Origin: RGIG2094 sp045660065
GTDB lineage: Bacteria > Bacillota > Clostridia > RGIG6154
Reading direction: 5' to 3'
Length of the DNA: 12,667 nt
Assembly (NCBI GenBank): GCA_045660065.1
Contig: JAZRDC010000051.1
Span: forward strand, 1 to 12,667
The position numbers were made by a program, and so were the translations under genes. Shown piece after piece: positions 5,798 to 12,667 of the stretch (positions are counted from its first letter, which is position 1; every line of letters begins with the position of its first letter). Under the pieces are notes generated by a model. The model was not told the DNA's origin and did not search any database. It was given only the letters and a program-made list of their open reading frames with translations.

Positions 5798-7192
5798 TTA
5801 TTTCCCTTCTTTCGCCTTTGCTACCGCTTCATCAATTGTGCCAACAAACAAAAATGCAGATTCAGGCAAATCGTCATGCTTACCTTCGATAATTTCTTTA
5901 AATCCTCTTACAGTTTCTGATACAGGAACATATTTTCCTGTAATACCTGTAAATTTTTCAGATACATCAAATGGCTGTGATAAGAAACGCTGAATTTTTC
6001 TTGCACGACCTACCAAAAGTTTATCTTCGTCTGAAAGTTCGTCCATACCCATAATGGCGATAATATCCATAAGTTCGTTATATCTTTGAAGTATTCTCTG
6101 AACTTCTTTTGCAACTTCATAATGTTCTTCGCCCACAATATCAGGTGATAAAATTCTGCTTGAAGATTCAAGTGGGTCAACCGCAGGATAAATACCCATA
6201 GATGCAATATTTCTTGCTAAAACCGTAGTTGCGTCTAAGTGAGCAAAAGTTGTAGCAGGAGCAGGGTCTGTAAGGTCATCAGCAGGCACATAAACTGCCT
6301 GAATTGATGTGATTGAGCCTTTTTTTGTTGATGTAATTCTCTCCTGCAATGCACCCATTTCTGTTGCTAAGGTTGGCTGATAACCAACCGCTGACGGCAT
6401 ACGACCTAAAAGTGCTGAAACTTCACTACCTGCCTGAGTAAAGCGGAAGATATTGTCAATAAACAAAAGCACATCCTGACCTTCAGTATCTCTGAAATAT
6501 TCTGCCATTGTAAGCCCTGAAAGTGCAACTCTCATACGCGCTCCCGGTGGCTCGTTCATCTGACCATAAACAAGTGCAGTATTACCCAAAACCCCTGACT
6601 GTTTCATTTCGTTATAAAGGTCGTTACCTTCACGGGTACGCTCACCTACACCTGAAAATACCGAAATACCGCCATGTTCTTTGGCAATGTTGTTGATAAG
6701 TTCCATAATAAGAACTGTTTTACCAACGCCTGCACCGCCGAAAAGACCAATTTTACCACCCTTTGAGTATGGGCAGATAAGGTCTATAACTTTAATACCT
6801 GTTTCAAACATTTCATCGCTTGTTGCAAGTTCGTCATAATCAGGAGCGGGACGATGAATATCCCAACGCTCACCTGTTAAATCAGGCTGATTATCAACCG
6901 CATCACCAAGCACGTTAAAAATTCTTCCCAAGGTTTCTTTTCCTACGGGAACGCTGATTGGCGCACCTGTATCTTTTACATCTACACCACGCTTTAAACC
7001 GTCGGTTGATGCCATTGCAATACATCTTGCGGTGTTGTCGCCAATATGCTGCGCTACTTCAACAGTTAAAACTCTGTCAGTCATATCTATTGTAAGCGCA
7101 TTATATATTTCAGGAAGTTCCCCTTCGTTAAAACGAACGTCAACTACAGGTCCCATTACCTGAATAACTTTTCCAACTGTTAAATTTTCCAA
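5798..7192 (-). CDS. atpD: ATP synthase F1 beta subunit (catalytic)
   Basis: This is the catalytic subunit of F1, forming and hydrolysing ATP at the alpha/beta interfaces. All key elements are present (464-residue form): P-loop GGAGVGKT (152-159), the catalytic-Glu segment GERTREGND (183-191), Walker B VLLFIDN (241-247) and DELSDED (384-390), the contact loop for gamma/epsilon. Length is normal. The start is uncertain. The outermost in-frame GTG (7199-7201) lies inside the ribosome site AAGAGGTG (7199-7206) and cannot be used with it. TTG at 7190-7192, 8 nt after GAGG, has the best spacing, and TTG at 7193-7195 is the alternative. Either gives the family's usual short N-terminus before GKVIQVMGPVVDV. 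It lies 16 bp after atpG and 3 bp before atpC. Confidence 0.95.
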   Translation of the reverse strand: MENLTVGKVIQVMGPVVDVRFNEGELPEIYNALTIDMTDRVLTVEVAQHIGDNTARCIAMASTDGLKRGVDVKDTGAPISVPVGKETLGRIFNVLGDAVDNQPDLTGERWDIHRPAPDYDELATSDEMFETGIKVIDLICPYSKGGKIGLFGGAGVGKTVLIMELINNIAKEHGGISVFSGVGERTREGNDLYNEMKQSGVLGNTALVYGQMNEPPGARMRVALSGLTMAEYFRDTEGQDVLLFIDNIFRFTQAGSEVSALLGRMPSAVGYQPTLATEMGALQERITSTKKGSITSIQAVYVPADDLTDPAPATTFAHLDATTVLARNIASMGIYPAVDPLESSSRILSPDIVGEEHYEVAKEVQRILQRYNELMDIIAIMGMDELSDEDKLLVGRARKIQRFLSQPFDVSEKFTGITGKYVPVSETVRGFKEIIEGKHDDLPESAFLFVGTIDEAVAKAKEGK

Positions 7193-7208
7193 CAAATTCA
7201 CCTCTTAA

Positions 7209-8009
7209 TCAATTGCCGCTTCCGGCAACAATTTCAGTAATTTCCTGAGTAATCGCACCCTGTCTTGCACGATTGTACTCAAGTTGAAGGTCGTCTATCA
7301 TCTGCTTTGCATTTTTACCTGCACTGTCCATAGCCATACGACGCGCTGCAACTTCTGATGCAAAACTTTCTCTTGCATATGAAACAATGCTTCCTGCTAA
7401 ATACTCTTTAACAAGATTATTTAAGACAGTTATGTGGTCAGGTTCAAACACAACGGAAGATCCATCATTTTCACCTTTTTCAAAAGGCAGAAGCCACTTA
7501 ATCGCCGCCTCACCTGACATAACAGAAATATACTTTGTATAAATAATTCCAAGTTTTGCAATCTTGCCTTCCTTAAATTCTTCGCAAAGAGTTTCTGCCA
7601 GTTCATTTGCCTGTTTAAAAGTATACTTTTCAGAAGAATTAACACTTTTTTGGTATTTCTCACAAGCACGCTTTCCGATTGGAATAAACTCTGCATCGGG
7701 AAATTCAGATGCTAAACGAAATACATTTGCGTTGTATCCGCCAGCCAGACCACGGTCTCCTGCTATAACAATAATCTTTGTCTTTCCGCCCTCTGATTTT
7801 CTCATAAAAGGACTTTTAAGGCTTTCAGTATCAGATGTTAAAATGTTTATAGCATTTTCCATAGAAGCAAGGTATTCTCTTGCTTTAAACATTGCATCAT
7901 TTGCTTTTCTGATTTTTGATGAAGCCACAAGTCCCATGGCTTTGGTAAGTTGCAAAGTAGATGTAACACTTTTAATTCTTATGCGAAGTTCTTTGGTATT
8001 GCCTGCCAT
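7209..8009 (-). CDS. atpG: ATP synthase F1 gamma subunit (rotor shaft)
   Basis: The 266-residue protein forms the central rotating shaft of F1. The N-terminal helix (KELRIRIKSVTSTLQLTKAM, 6-25) and the C-terminal helix with NRARQGAITQEITEIVAGS (246-264) are the two strands of the coiled coil that turns inside the alpha/beta ring. The latter contains the family signature, although the usual Gly-Ala is Gly-Ser. The central Rossmann-like domain starts at about 76 (KTKIIVIAGDRGLAGGYN). It is slightly shorter than the usual 280-290 residues, the loss apparently falling in the central domain. The ATG lies 3 bp after the atpA stop, preceded by a modest CAGGTG ribosome site, so reinitiation after atpA is likely. 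Confidence 0.95.
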   Translation of the reverse strand: MAGNTKELRIRIKSVTSTLQLTKAMGLVASSKIRKANDAMFKAREYLASMENAINILTSDTESLKSPFMRKSEGGKTKIIVIAGDRGLAGGYNANVFRLASEFPDAEFIPIGKRACEKYQKSVNSSEKYTFKQANELAETLCEEFKEGKIAKLGIIYTKYISVMSGEAAIKWLLPFEKGENDGSSVVFEPDHITVLNNLVKEYLAGSIVSYARESFASEVAARRMAMDSAGKNAKQMIDDLQLEYNRARQGAITQEITEIVAGSGN

Positions 8010-8012
8010 AGG

Positions 8013-9503
8013 TTACACCTGCACTTCCGTAAGAATTTTTTTGAGTGTCTGTTCATCTTCTTCATCGTAAAAGCCGCTTTCAATTCTGTTTAGCCAATCT
8101 AAATATTTACTTTCAATTCTCTCAAAAAGCACTTTTTCGTATTTCTTAACATCTTTTATTTCAACGCTGTCAAGATATCCTTTTGTAACTGCATATACAA
8201 TCGCAACCTGACAACCTACACGAACAGGTTCGTTTTTGTTCTGCTTTAACACTTCAACAATACGCTCACCCAACGCAAGACGTCTTTTGGTATCTGCGTC
8301 CAAATCACTTCCGAACTGAGCAAATGACTGAAGTTCACGATACTGCGAATACAAAAGTTTAAGTTCACCTGAAACTTTTTTCATGGCTTTAAGTTGCGCT
8401 GAACCACCAACACGGCTTACTGAAATACCCGGGTTGATAGCAGGCATAATACCTGAATGGAAAAGTTCAGTTTCTAAGAAAATCTGACCGTCTGTAATTG
8501 AAATTACGTTGGTAGGAATGTACGCAGATACGTCTCCCGCCTGAGTTTCAATAACAGGAAGAGCAGTAATAGAACCGCCGCCGTATTCTTTTGCAACACA
8601 AGCCGCACGCTCTAAAAGTCTTGAGTGGAGATAGAAAACATCTCCAGGGTATGCTTCTCTTCCCGGTGGTCTTCTGATAAGCAAAGAAAGTGCACGGTAT
8701 GCAACTGCGTGCTTACTTAAATCATCATAAATGATTAATACATCTTTACCCTGTTCTCTGAAATATTCTGCCATAGCGCAACCGCTGTATGGAGAAATAT
8801 ATTGAAGTGGTGCACTTTCTGCAGCAGTTGCCGCAACGATTATTGTATAATCCATTGCACCATTTTTTTCGAGTTCTCTTGCAAGTTTTGCAACAGAAGT
8901 ATTTTTCTGTCCGATTGCAACATAAATACAAATAACATTAGTATTTTTCTGATTTATAATTGTATCAATAACAATTTCGGTTTTACCTGTCTGACGGTCG
9001 CCGATAATAAGTTCACGCTGACCACGGCCGATAGGAATCATACTGTCGATGGCTTTAATACCTGTCTGCAATGGTACGCTAACGCTTTCTCTTTCAATAA
9101 TTCCCGGTGCATTGGACTCTATTGGTCTTGTTGCAGAATATTCAATTGCACCCTTGCCATCAATAGGTTCGCCAAGTGCATTTACTACTCTGCCTAAAAG
9201 ATTTTCCCCAACGGGAACAGACAAAACCTTACCTGTTCTTTTAACAGAGTCGCCCTCTTTGATGTCGCTTTTATTTGAAAGCACAGCAACAGATACAGTT
9301 TCTTCTTCCAAGTTCTGTGCAACGCCAAAACTTCCGCCGTCGAATTCCAAAAGTTCGTTTGCCATACAGTTTTTAAGGCCGTAAACTCTTGCAATACCGT
9401 CGCCCACAAGGATAACTGTTCCTGTTTCTTCCATTTTTACACGGGATTTGTAATTTTCAATCTGTGTTTTTATGATGTGGCTGATTTCTGCCGGATTATT
9501 CAT
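8013..9503 (-). CDS. atpA: ATP synthase F1 alpha subunit
   Basis: The 496-residue protein is the non-catalytic nucleotide-binding partner of beta. Features: N-terminal helix that binds delta (1-25), beta-barrel domain (26-95), P-loop GDRQTGKT (168-175), Walker B VLIIYDD (255-261), and SVSRVGGSAQ (361-370), whose arginine (R364) is the arginine finger completing the catalytic site on beta. The length is close to the usual 500-505. The ATG overlaps the atpH stop as ATGA (4 bp), with AAGGAAGTGAT upstream in atpH as the ribosome site; translation of delta and alpha is probably coupled. Confidence 0.97.
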   Translation of the reverse strand: MNNPAEISHIIKTQIENYKSRVKMEETGTVILVGDGIARVYGLKNCMANELLEFDGGSFGVAQNLEEETVSVAVLSNKSDIKEGDSVKRTGKVLSVPVGENLLGRVVNALGEPIDGKGAIEYSATRPIESNAPGIIERESVSVPLQTGIKAIDSMIPIGRGQRELIIGDRQTGKTEIVIDTIINQKNTNVICIYVAIGQKNTSVAKLARELEKNGAMDYTIIVAATAAESAPLQYISPYSGCAMAEYFREQGKDVLIIYDDLSKHAVAYRALSLLIRRPPGREAYPGDVFYLHSRLLERAACVAKEYGGGSITALPVIETQAGDVSAYIPTNVISITDGQIFLETELFHSGIMPAINPGISVSRVGGSAQLKAMKKVSGELKLLYSQYRELQSFAQFGSDLDADTKRRLALGERIVEVLKQNKNEPVRVGCQVAIVYAVTKGYLDSVEIKDVKKYEKVLFERIESKYLDWLNRIESGFYDEEDEQTLKKILTEVQV

Positions 9504-10027
9504 TGTTTTATCACTTCCTTCAAGTCTTTAAGACGCTTTTCAATACTTCCGTCCAAAACTTCATCTTCCATTACTATTTTAATTCCGCCAAGCAAAGATT
9601 TATCTTCTTTATATGTTGCAATAACAGTTTTCCCAAGTTTTGCTTCAAGTTTTTTCACAAGTTTTTCTTTTTGTTCATCGCTTAAAGGCACACTTGAAAC
9701 AACCTCTGCCGCTACACTTTTTTCAAGCACATTTTCCATAAAGATAAATTCTTTGATGCACTCATTTATTTCTTTTATATGACCCATTTCGCACATAAGT
9801 TTTAAAAATGATACAATTTCTTCTGGATATGAGCCAAAAGCTTCGTCAATTGCTGACAACCTTTCAGAAAGTGGGAGTGCAGGAGAAGATAAAAACTCTG
9901 TATACTCCCCGTTTTCCTCCACAAGTGAACCTATTTCTTTTAAAATATCAGAATATTCGTCCACTTTAGATTTTTCTTTTGCAATCATAAATAAAGCCTG
10001 TGCATATTCTTTAACGATTTCCTTCAT
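9500..10027 (-). CDS. atpH: ATP synthase F1 delta subunit (OSCP-like)
   Basis: The 175-residue protein links the top of F1 to the b-subunit stator stalk. The N-terminal helical domain starts with VKEYAQALFMIAKEK (5-19), as in the family. The C-terminal end carries the conserved LLGGIKIVMEDEVLDGSI block (144-161). Length is normal. Its ATG overlaps the atpF stop by one base (TAATG) and its own stop overlaps the atpA start. A weak AGGTGA ribosome site precedes it. Sequence is poorly conserved in this family, but the position and both end motifs make the assignment firm. Confidence 0.93.
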   Translation of the reverse strand: MKEIVKEYAQALFMIAKEKSKVDEYSDILKEIGSLVEENGEYTEFLSSPALPLSERLSAIDEAFGSYPEEIVSFLKLMCEMGHIKEINECIKEFIFMENVLEKSVAAEVVSSVPLSDEQKEKLVKKLEAKLGKTVIATYKEDKSLLGGIKIVMEDEVLDGSIEKRLKDLKEVIKQ

Positions 10028-10527
10028 TATTCTTCACCTATTTCTTCAATAAAGGAATCAATCATATTCTGGTGGTCCTGTGGGCTGATTTCACGATCAA
10101 TCATTTTTTCAGCAATTAAGGTACCAACTTTAACAATTTCTTCTTTGATTGCTTTTTCTGCCTTTTTAGTTTCAAGTTCGGCATTTTCTTTTGCTCTTTT
10201 TATAATACCTTCTGCCTCTTCTTTGGCTTCTTTTATAATTCTGTCTTCGCGGGCTTTAGCAACCGCAGATGCTTCTTCAATCATACTGTCAGCATCTTTT
10301 TTTGCGCTTTTTAATTTTAATTCATATGCTTCCTTGTCAGAAAGTGCCTTGTTTTTAGCATCTTCTGCTTCTTTATAAGCCCCGTCTATTGTACTTTGTC
10401 TTTTTTCAAGCATATTTTTTACAGGCTTATACAAAAATTTTCTTATAAGCCAATACAAAATCGCAAGATTTGCCAAAGAAATAAGCATGTTCCAGATATT
10501 AACCGAAATAATACTTAATGTTTGCAT
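10027..10527 (-). CDS. atpF: ATP synthase Fo subunit b (stator stalk)
   Basis: The 166-residue protein has one N-terminal membrane helix (about 5-27, ending in NLAILYWLIRKFLYKPV) followed by a long, charged, Ala/Glu/Lys-rich coiled coil (about 35-150) that reaches from the membrane to delta. The FLYKPVKNMLEKRQ segment (32-45) after the helix is typical of b subunits. Only one b gene is present, so the stalk should be a homodimer. The ATG has AGGAG followed by AGG within 14 nt upstream. It lies 26 bp after atpE and overlaps atpH by one base. Confidence 0.95.
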   Translation of the reverse strand: MQTLSIISVNIWNMLISLANLAILYWLIRKFLYKPVKNMLEKRQSTIDGAYKEAEDAKNKALSDKEAYELKLKSAKKDADSMIEEASAVAKAREDRIIKEAKEEAEGIIKRAKENAELETKKAEKAIKEEIVKVGTLIAEKMIDREISPQDHQNMIDSFIEEIGEE

Positions 10528-10553
10528 TTTTCCTACTCCTTAATAAAACAATA

Positions 10554-10841
10554 TTAAAGTGATTTCATTGTTTCAATAAGAATATTTACCAAAAGGTTAG
10601 GTGCAACAAAGATAAGAAGAATTGCGATAACCAACGCATAAAGACCTGTTGTTTCCGCAATAGCACAACCCATAAGCATTGTTGTTGTAACGCTGCCCTT
10701 ACATTCAGGCTGACGGCCGATAGCCTCGCAGGCTTTAGCAACTGCGTTACCTTCACCAATACCAGGTCCGATACCTGCTATCATAGCAGTACCTGCACCA
10801 AGTGCACAACATCCTAAAATAATACCAATTGCAATTTCCAT
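10554..10841 (-). CDS. atpE: ATP synthase Fo subunit c, predicted Na+-binding two-carboxylate type
   Basis: The 95-residue protein is the two-helix hairpin that forms the rotor ring. Helix 1 runs about 3-35 with the glycine motif GAGTAMIAGIGPGIGEG, a polar loop RQPE (43-46) contacts F1, and helix 2 runs about 50-80. The ion-carrying carboxylate is E63 in AIAETTGLY. E30, I61, E63, T64, T65 and Y68 line up with the Na+ site described for Ilyobacter tartaricus (Q32, V63, E65, S66, T67, Y70), each offset by two. The Gln is replaced by Glu, as in the two-carboxylate Na+ ring of Fusobacterium nucleatum. Na+ coupling is therefore predicted, not proven. The protein has five cysteines (11, 12, 38, 47, 59) and a hydrophobic C-terminal tail beyond APN. 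A strong AGGAGGAAG site precedes the ATG, which fits the high copy number of c. Confidence 0.96.
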   Translation of the reverse strand: MEIAIGIILGCCALGAGTAMIAGIGPGIGEGNAVAKACEAIGRQPECKGSVTTTMLMGCAIAETTGLYALVIAILLIFVAPNLLVNILIETMKSL

Positions 10842-10860
10842 TTTTTCTTCCTCCTAAAAA

Positions 10861-11751
10861 TTATTTATTAGTTAATTGTTTTTGCATTCTTTTTATTTTT
10901 CTTTTTTCGTATTCATCAATTGCAAAGCCGCCTGACACATTAAGCATTGTCAGCATCGCAAAAATGAACGCCTGCAAGCATCCGCTGAAAACATCGAAAT
11001 AAATCGAAAGCACCGCAGGAACACCAATCTGAAGCCAGGGGATATCTGCTAAAAATCCCGGTAAAAATTTCAACAAAATGGCAGAAAGTCCTGAAAGCCC
11101 TGCGGCTATCAATGTTGAAATTACCGTTCCTGACAATATGTTTCCGTAATGACGGAAACTCATAGAAATCGGGGTCGCAAACTCACTTATAAAGTTAATG
11201 GGCGCCAAAAGCGGTATAGGTTCTGTAAACCCTTTAAGATAAAAAAGCGGTCCGCATTTTAACTTGTAGTAAGTTATGAGTATAAACACCAAAAGTGCCC
11301 ATCCGCCTACAACATTAAGATCTGATGTTGGCGGAAAAAGTCCCAAAAGGGACATAAGACTCGATAGTGCCGAAAGCGCCATAATTGCTATGATGAATGG
11401 TGAATAACCTTTAAAGTATTCGCCCATATTTTCCACAACAAGCCCGTCAACTTTTTCAACAATAAGTTCTGCAAAATGCTGTCTTTTAAGGCTGACGCGT
11501 TCTCCAATCCCGTGAGTCATAAACTTACAGAAAAAGAAAAGTGTTATAAGCACAAGCCATGAATTAATCTGCGCTTCTGTTATAGGTAGGTCCTGAATCG
11601 GCATCGGAACAGTAAAAAATATCCTTGCCCCCGTGAGAGTGATTCCTTCCACCTGCGGTTTGGTAAGCACCTGAAGTACAATACCCAAAAGCAGTGGTAC
11701 AATCATCATCACAATATAAAAAGCATCTAATATTTTAAATTTTTTGGTCAA
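10861..11751 (-). CDS. atpB: ATP synthase Fo subunit a
   Basis: The 296-residue integral membrane protein forms the ion half-channels against the c ring. The essential arginine is R200 in MSFRHYGNILSG (197-208), and Q260 in SGCLQAFIF matches the conserved polar residue of the last helix. PPTSDLNV (140-147) is the family's conserved loop. Several membrane helices are evident (about 10-28, 64-78, 117-138, 148-163, 205-232, 242-275). It starts at TTG 11749-11751: a GGCGGTGAT ribosome site lies 7 nt upstream, and the nearby ATG (11754-11756) is out of frame and reads only Met-Phe-stop. The next in-frame Met (residue 15) would cut the first helix. It lies 11 bp after atpI. Confidence 0.94.
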   Translation of the reverse strand: MTKKFKILDAFYIVMMIVPLLLGIVLQVLTKPQVEGITLTGARIFFTVPMPIQDLPITEAQINSWLVLITLFFFCKFMTHGIGERVSLKRQHFAELIVEKVDGLVVENMGEYFKGYSPFIIAIMALSALSSLMSLLGLFPPTSDLNVVGGWALLVFILITYYKLKCGPLFYLKGFTEPIPLLAPINFISEFATPISMSFRHYGNILSGTVISTLIAAGLSGLSAILLKFLPGFLADIPWLQIGVPAVLSIYFDVFSGCLQAFIFAMLTMLNVSGGFAIDEYEKRKIKRMQKQLTNK

Positions 11752-11762
11752 AACATCACCGC

Positions 11763-12149
11763 CTATTCTTTAACAATAAATGGTCTTAACATTACTGCAA
11801 TTCTCGGGAAAAGATATGGAATAATCACCGAGAGCAAATTAAATACAGAAACTAAATATCCCACAAGTGCGAATAAAAGCATCATAAAAAGTCTTGAGGT
11901 CTGGGAAACTTTCATGAGATTTTTCGCTTCTTTTTCCTCTTTTATTACTGCTTTTTGCACCGTGAGTCCCATTAAAAAGAAATTTAAAACTGCCGCAAAA
12001 GCACCTAAAAGGTTCCCCAAAAGACACATATATGTCCATTTGCCCATTACCAAAAAAACCGACTGCATTAAAACGCTTAGTATTATAGTAACTGTCGCAA
12101 TATATTTAGTTTCTTTTAAAACAACTTTATCTATTTTTTCCATTTTCAT
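11763..12149 (-). CDS. atpI: ATP synthase protein I (AtpI-like assembly factor)
   Basis: The 128-residue protein has four predicted membrane helices (about 17-35, 38-62, 86-101, 103-121), with a charged loop in the middle (about 66-78, rich in Lys and Glu). This is the size and topology of AtpI, which opens many atp operons and helps c-ring assembly or Mg2+ handling. Sequence in this family is weakly conserved, so the assignment rests on position, size and topology. It begins at ATG 12149, where GAGG lies 9 nt upstream; a second ATG two codons on (12143) would be too far from that site. It is the first gene after the operon promoter. Confidence 0.8.
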   Translation of the reverse strand: MKMEKIDKVVLKETKYIATVTIILSVLMQSVFLVMGKWTYMCLLGNLLGAFAAVLNFFLMGLTVQKAVIKEEKEAKNLMKVSQTSRLFMMLLFALVGYLVSVFNLLSVIIPYLFPRIAVMLRPFIVKE

Positions 12150-12205
12150 TATTATTTACCTCGCCGCAATTTTTAAAACGGAAATACTAATTTACATATA
12201 AGTAT

Positions 12206-12234
12206 ATTATACCTTATTTGGTAAATAAATGCAA
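12206..12234 (-). promoter_or_regulatory. Predicted sigma-A promoter of the atp operon
   Basis: On the minus strand TTGCAT (12229-12234) is separated by 17 bp from a consensus TATAAT (12206-12211). The transcript would start near 12199, with a leader of about 50 nt before atpI. No further promoter stands out between the atp genes, where the gaps are at most 26 bp. Confidence 0.65.
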
Positions 12235-12249
12235 TAGAATAATCAAATA

Positions 12250-12279
12250 TTTCGTTTTTATGATTATAAAGCAACGAAA
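12250..12279. repeat. AT-rich bulged hairpin upstream of the atp promoter
   Basis: TTTCGTT (12250-12256) pairs with AACGAAA (12273-12279), and immediately inside TTTAT (12257-12261) pairs with ATAAA (12266-12270) around a GATT loop, leaving a 2 nt GC bulge on one side. That gives 12 bp of pairing. It shares three bases with the terminator stem to its right and sits 16 bp upstream of the atp -35 box. It may be a second hairpin of the terminator region or an operator; nothing decides between them. Confidence 0.4.
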
Positions 12280-12301
12280 ACCTGCCTTTATGACAGGTTT
12301 T
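12277..12301 (-). terminator. Intrinsic terminator of the FAD/Rieske oxidoreductase gene
   Basis: Read on the minus strand, AAAACCTGTC and GGCAGGTTTT form a 10 bp stem (one G-U pair) with an ATAAA loop, then TTTTCG. On the plus strand the G-U becomes an A-C mismatch, so the hairpin favours the minus strand, matching the oxidoreductase gene that ends 27 bp upstream. The U-run is short, so termination may be partial and allow some read-through into the atp operon. Confidence 0.65.
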
Positions 12302-12328
12302 TACAATTATTAATTATAACCCTTATTT

Positions 12329-12667
12329 TTATTTATCATCATTGGCGGGATTATTTATTAATTTTCCGTTTTTTTCAAATCTTGAGCCGTGGCAGGGACA
12401 GTCCCAGGAATGCTCCTGCTTGTTGTATTTCAAAGCGCATCCTAAATGCGGACACCTTGGTGCTGTTGGCGTCATCAAACCCTTTAAGGACTCAAACATA
12501 TTCACCGCAAGTTGCGGATGAAGCACCGACCTTGACGGCAAATACACTCGCTCATAAAGATTTTTCTTCCCGCAAATCATATCAGTGAGCAACATTGCAG
12601 AAACCATAGAAGATGTCATTCCCCACTTGTTAAAGCCTGTTGCCACATAAAAATCAGGAGTTGATTT
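12329..12667 (-). CDS. FAD-dependent oxidoreductase with C-terminal Rieske [2Fe-2S] domain (3' end)
   Basis: Only the last 112 codons are in the window; the open frame continues through the right edge. The visible part begins KSTPDFYVATGFNKWGM, the end of a DadA/GlpD-like FAD domain (the F-x-x-x-G-x-x-x-W-G-M pattern near the flavin), and then a Rieske domain. The cluster ligands are CPHLGC and CPCHG: two Cys and two His in C-x-H-x15-C-x2-H spacing, plus the two extra Cys that form a disulfide in classical Rieske proteins. This arrangement matches B. subtilis YhfW-like proteins, whose substrate is not known to me. The C-terminus (NNPANDDK) is slightly shorter than usual. The gene is followed by its own terminator and lies upstream of the atp operon on the same strand. 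Confidence 0.88.
   Translation of the reverse strand, partial: KSTPDFYVATGFNKWGMTSSMVSAMLLTDMICGKKNLYERVYLPSRSVLHPQLAVNMFESLKGLMTPTAPRCPHLGCALKYNKQEHSWDCPCHGSRFEKNGKLINNPANDDK

Noticed and set aside
8802..9384. Long open frames on the plus strand opposite atpA
   Set aside because: They are antisense shadows of a highly conserved coding sequence, have no ribosome sites, and their Cys/Asn/Phe-rich composition does not resemble a protein family.

Overview
The window looks like chromosome of a low-GC, endospore-forming Gram-positive anaerobe, most likely a member of Clostridia (Bacillota). The reasons are AT-rich DNA with A/T-rich wobble positions, strong AGGAGG-type ribosome binding sites, near-consensus sigma-A promoters, intrinsic hairpin/T-tract terminators, a spoIIID homologue and a clostridial-style F-type ATP synthase operon. 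I see no insertion sequence, phage gene, CRISPR array, tRNA or rRNA. Nearly all of the window is assigned to ordinary chromosomal genes.

Layout. (1) Positions 1-32, minus strand: the first ten codons of a PfkB-type sugar/phosphosugar kinase, with its own strong extended -10 promoter at 79-107. (2) 219-1455, plus strand: spoIIID (GTG start) overlapping by 8 bp a PRK06851-like P-loop ATPase whose C-terminal half is a decayed second copy of the ATPase fold. (3) A bidirectional terminator at 1458-1493, then a minus-strand CapA-like metallophosphatase gene (1492-2673). (4) A 71-110 bp divergent control region in which a perfect-spacing sigma-A promoter drives hisZ, and a possible capA promoter overlaps it on the other strand. 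(5) 2784-5485, plus strand: hisZ-like gene, ECF sigma factor, zinc-finger membrane anti-sigma factor. (6) A bidirectional terminator at 5497-5531. (7) 5534-12149, minus strand: complete ATP synthase operon, transcribed atpI-atpB-atpE-atpF-atpH-atpA-atpG-atpD-atpC from a promoter at 12206-12234. (8) A hairpin/terminator cluster at 12250-12301 and the 3' end of an FAD-dependent oxidoreductase with a C-terminal Rieske domain, running off the right edge.

How the genes work together. The nine atp genes encode a full F1Fo complex (Fo: a, b, c; F1: alpha, beta, gamma, delta, epsilon) plus the AtpI assembly factor. Two details stand out. The c subunit carries the residues of a Na+-binding site in the two-carboxylate form (E30 and E63, with T64, T65, Y68). 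The epsilon subunit is only 86 residues and lacks the C-terminal helical domain that can inhibit ATP hydrolysis. The sigma/anti-sigma pair should form an envelope-responsive switch. The hisZ-like gene directly upstream shares their strand with a 34 bp gap and is probably co-transcribed, although a histidine-pathway protein there is unexpected. The overlap of spoIIID with the ATPase suggests coupled translation and a possible sporulation role for the ATPase.

No wholly new system is evident. The items most worth following up are the SpoIIID-ATPase coupling, the predicted Na+ ATP synthase with tail-less epsilon, and the HisZ-sigma-anti-sigma cluster.
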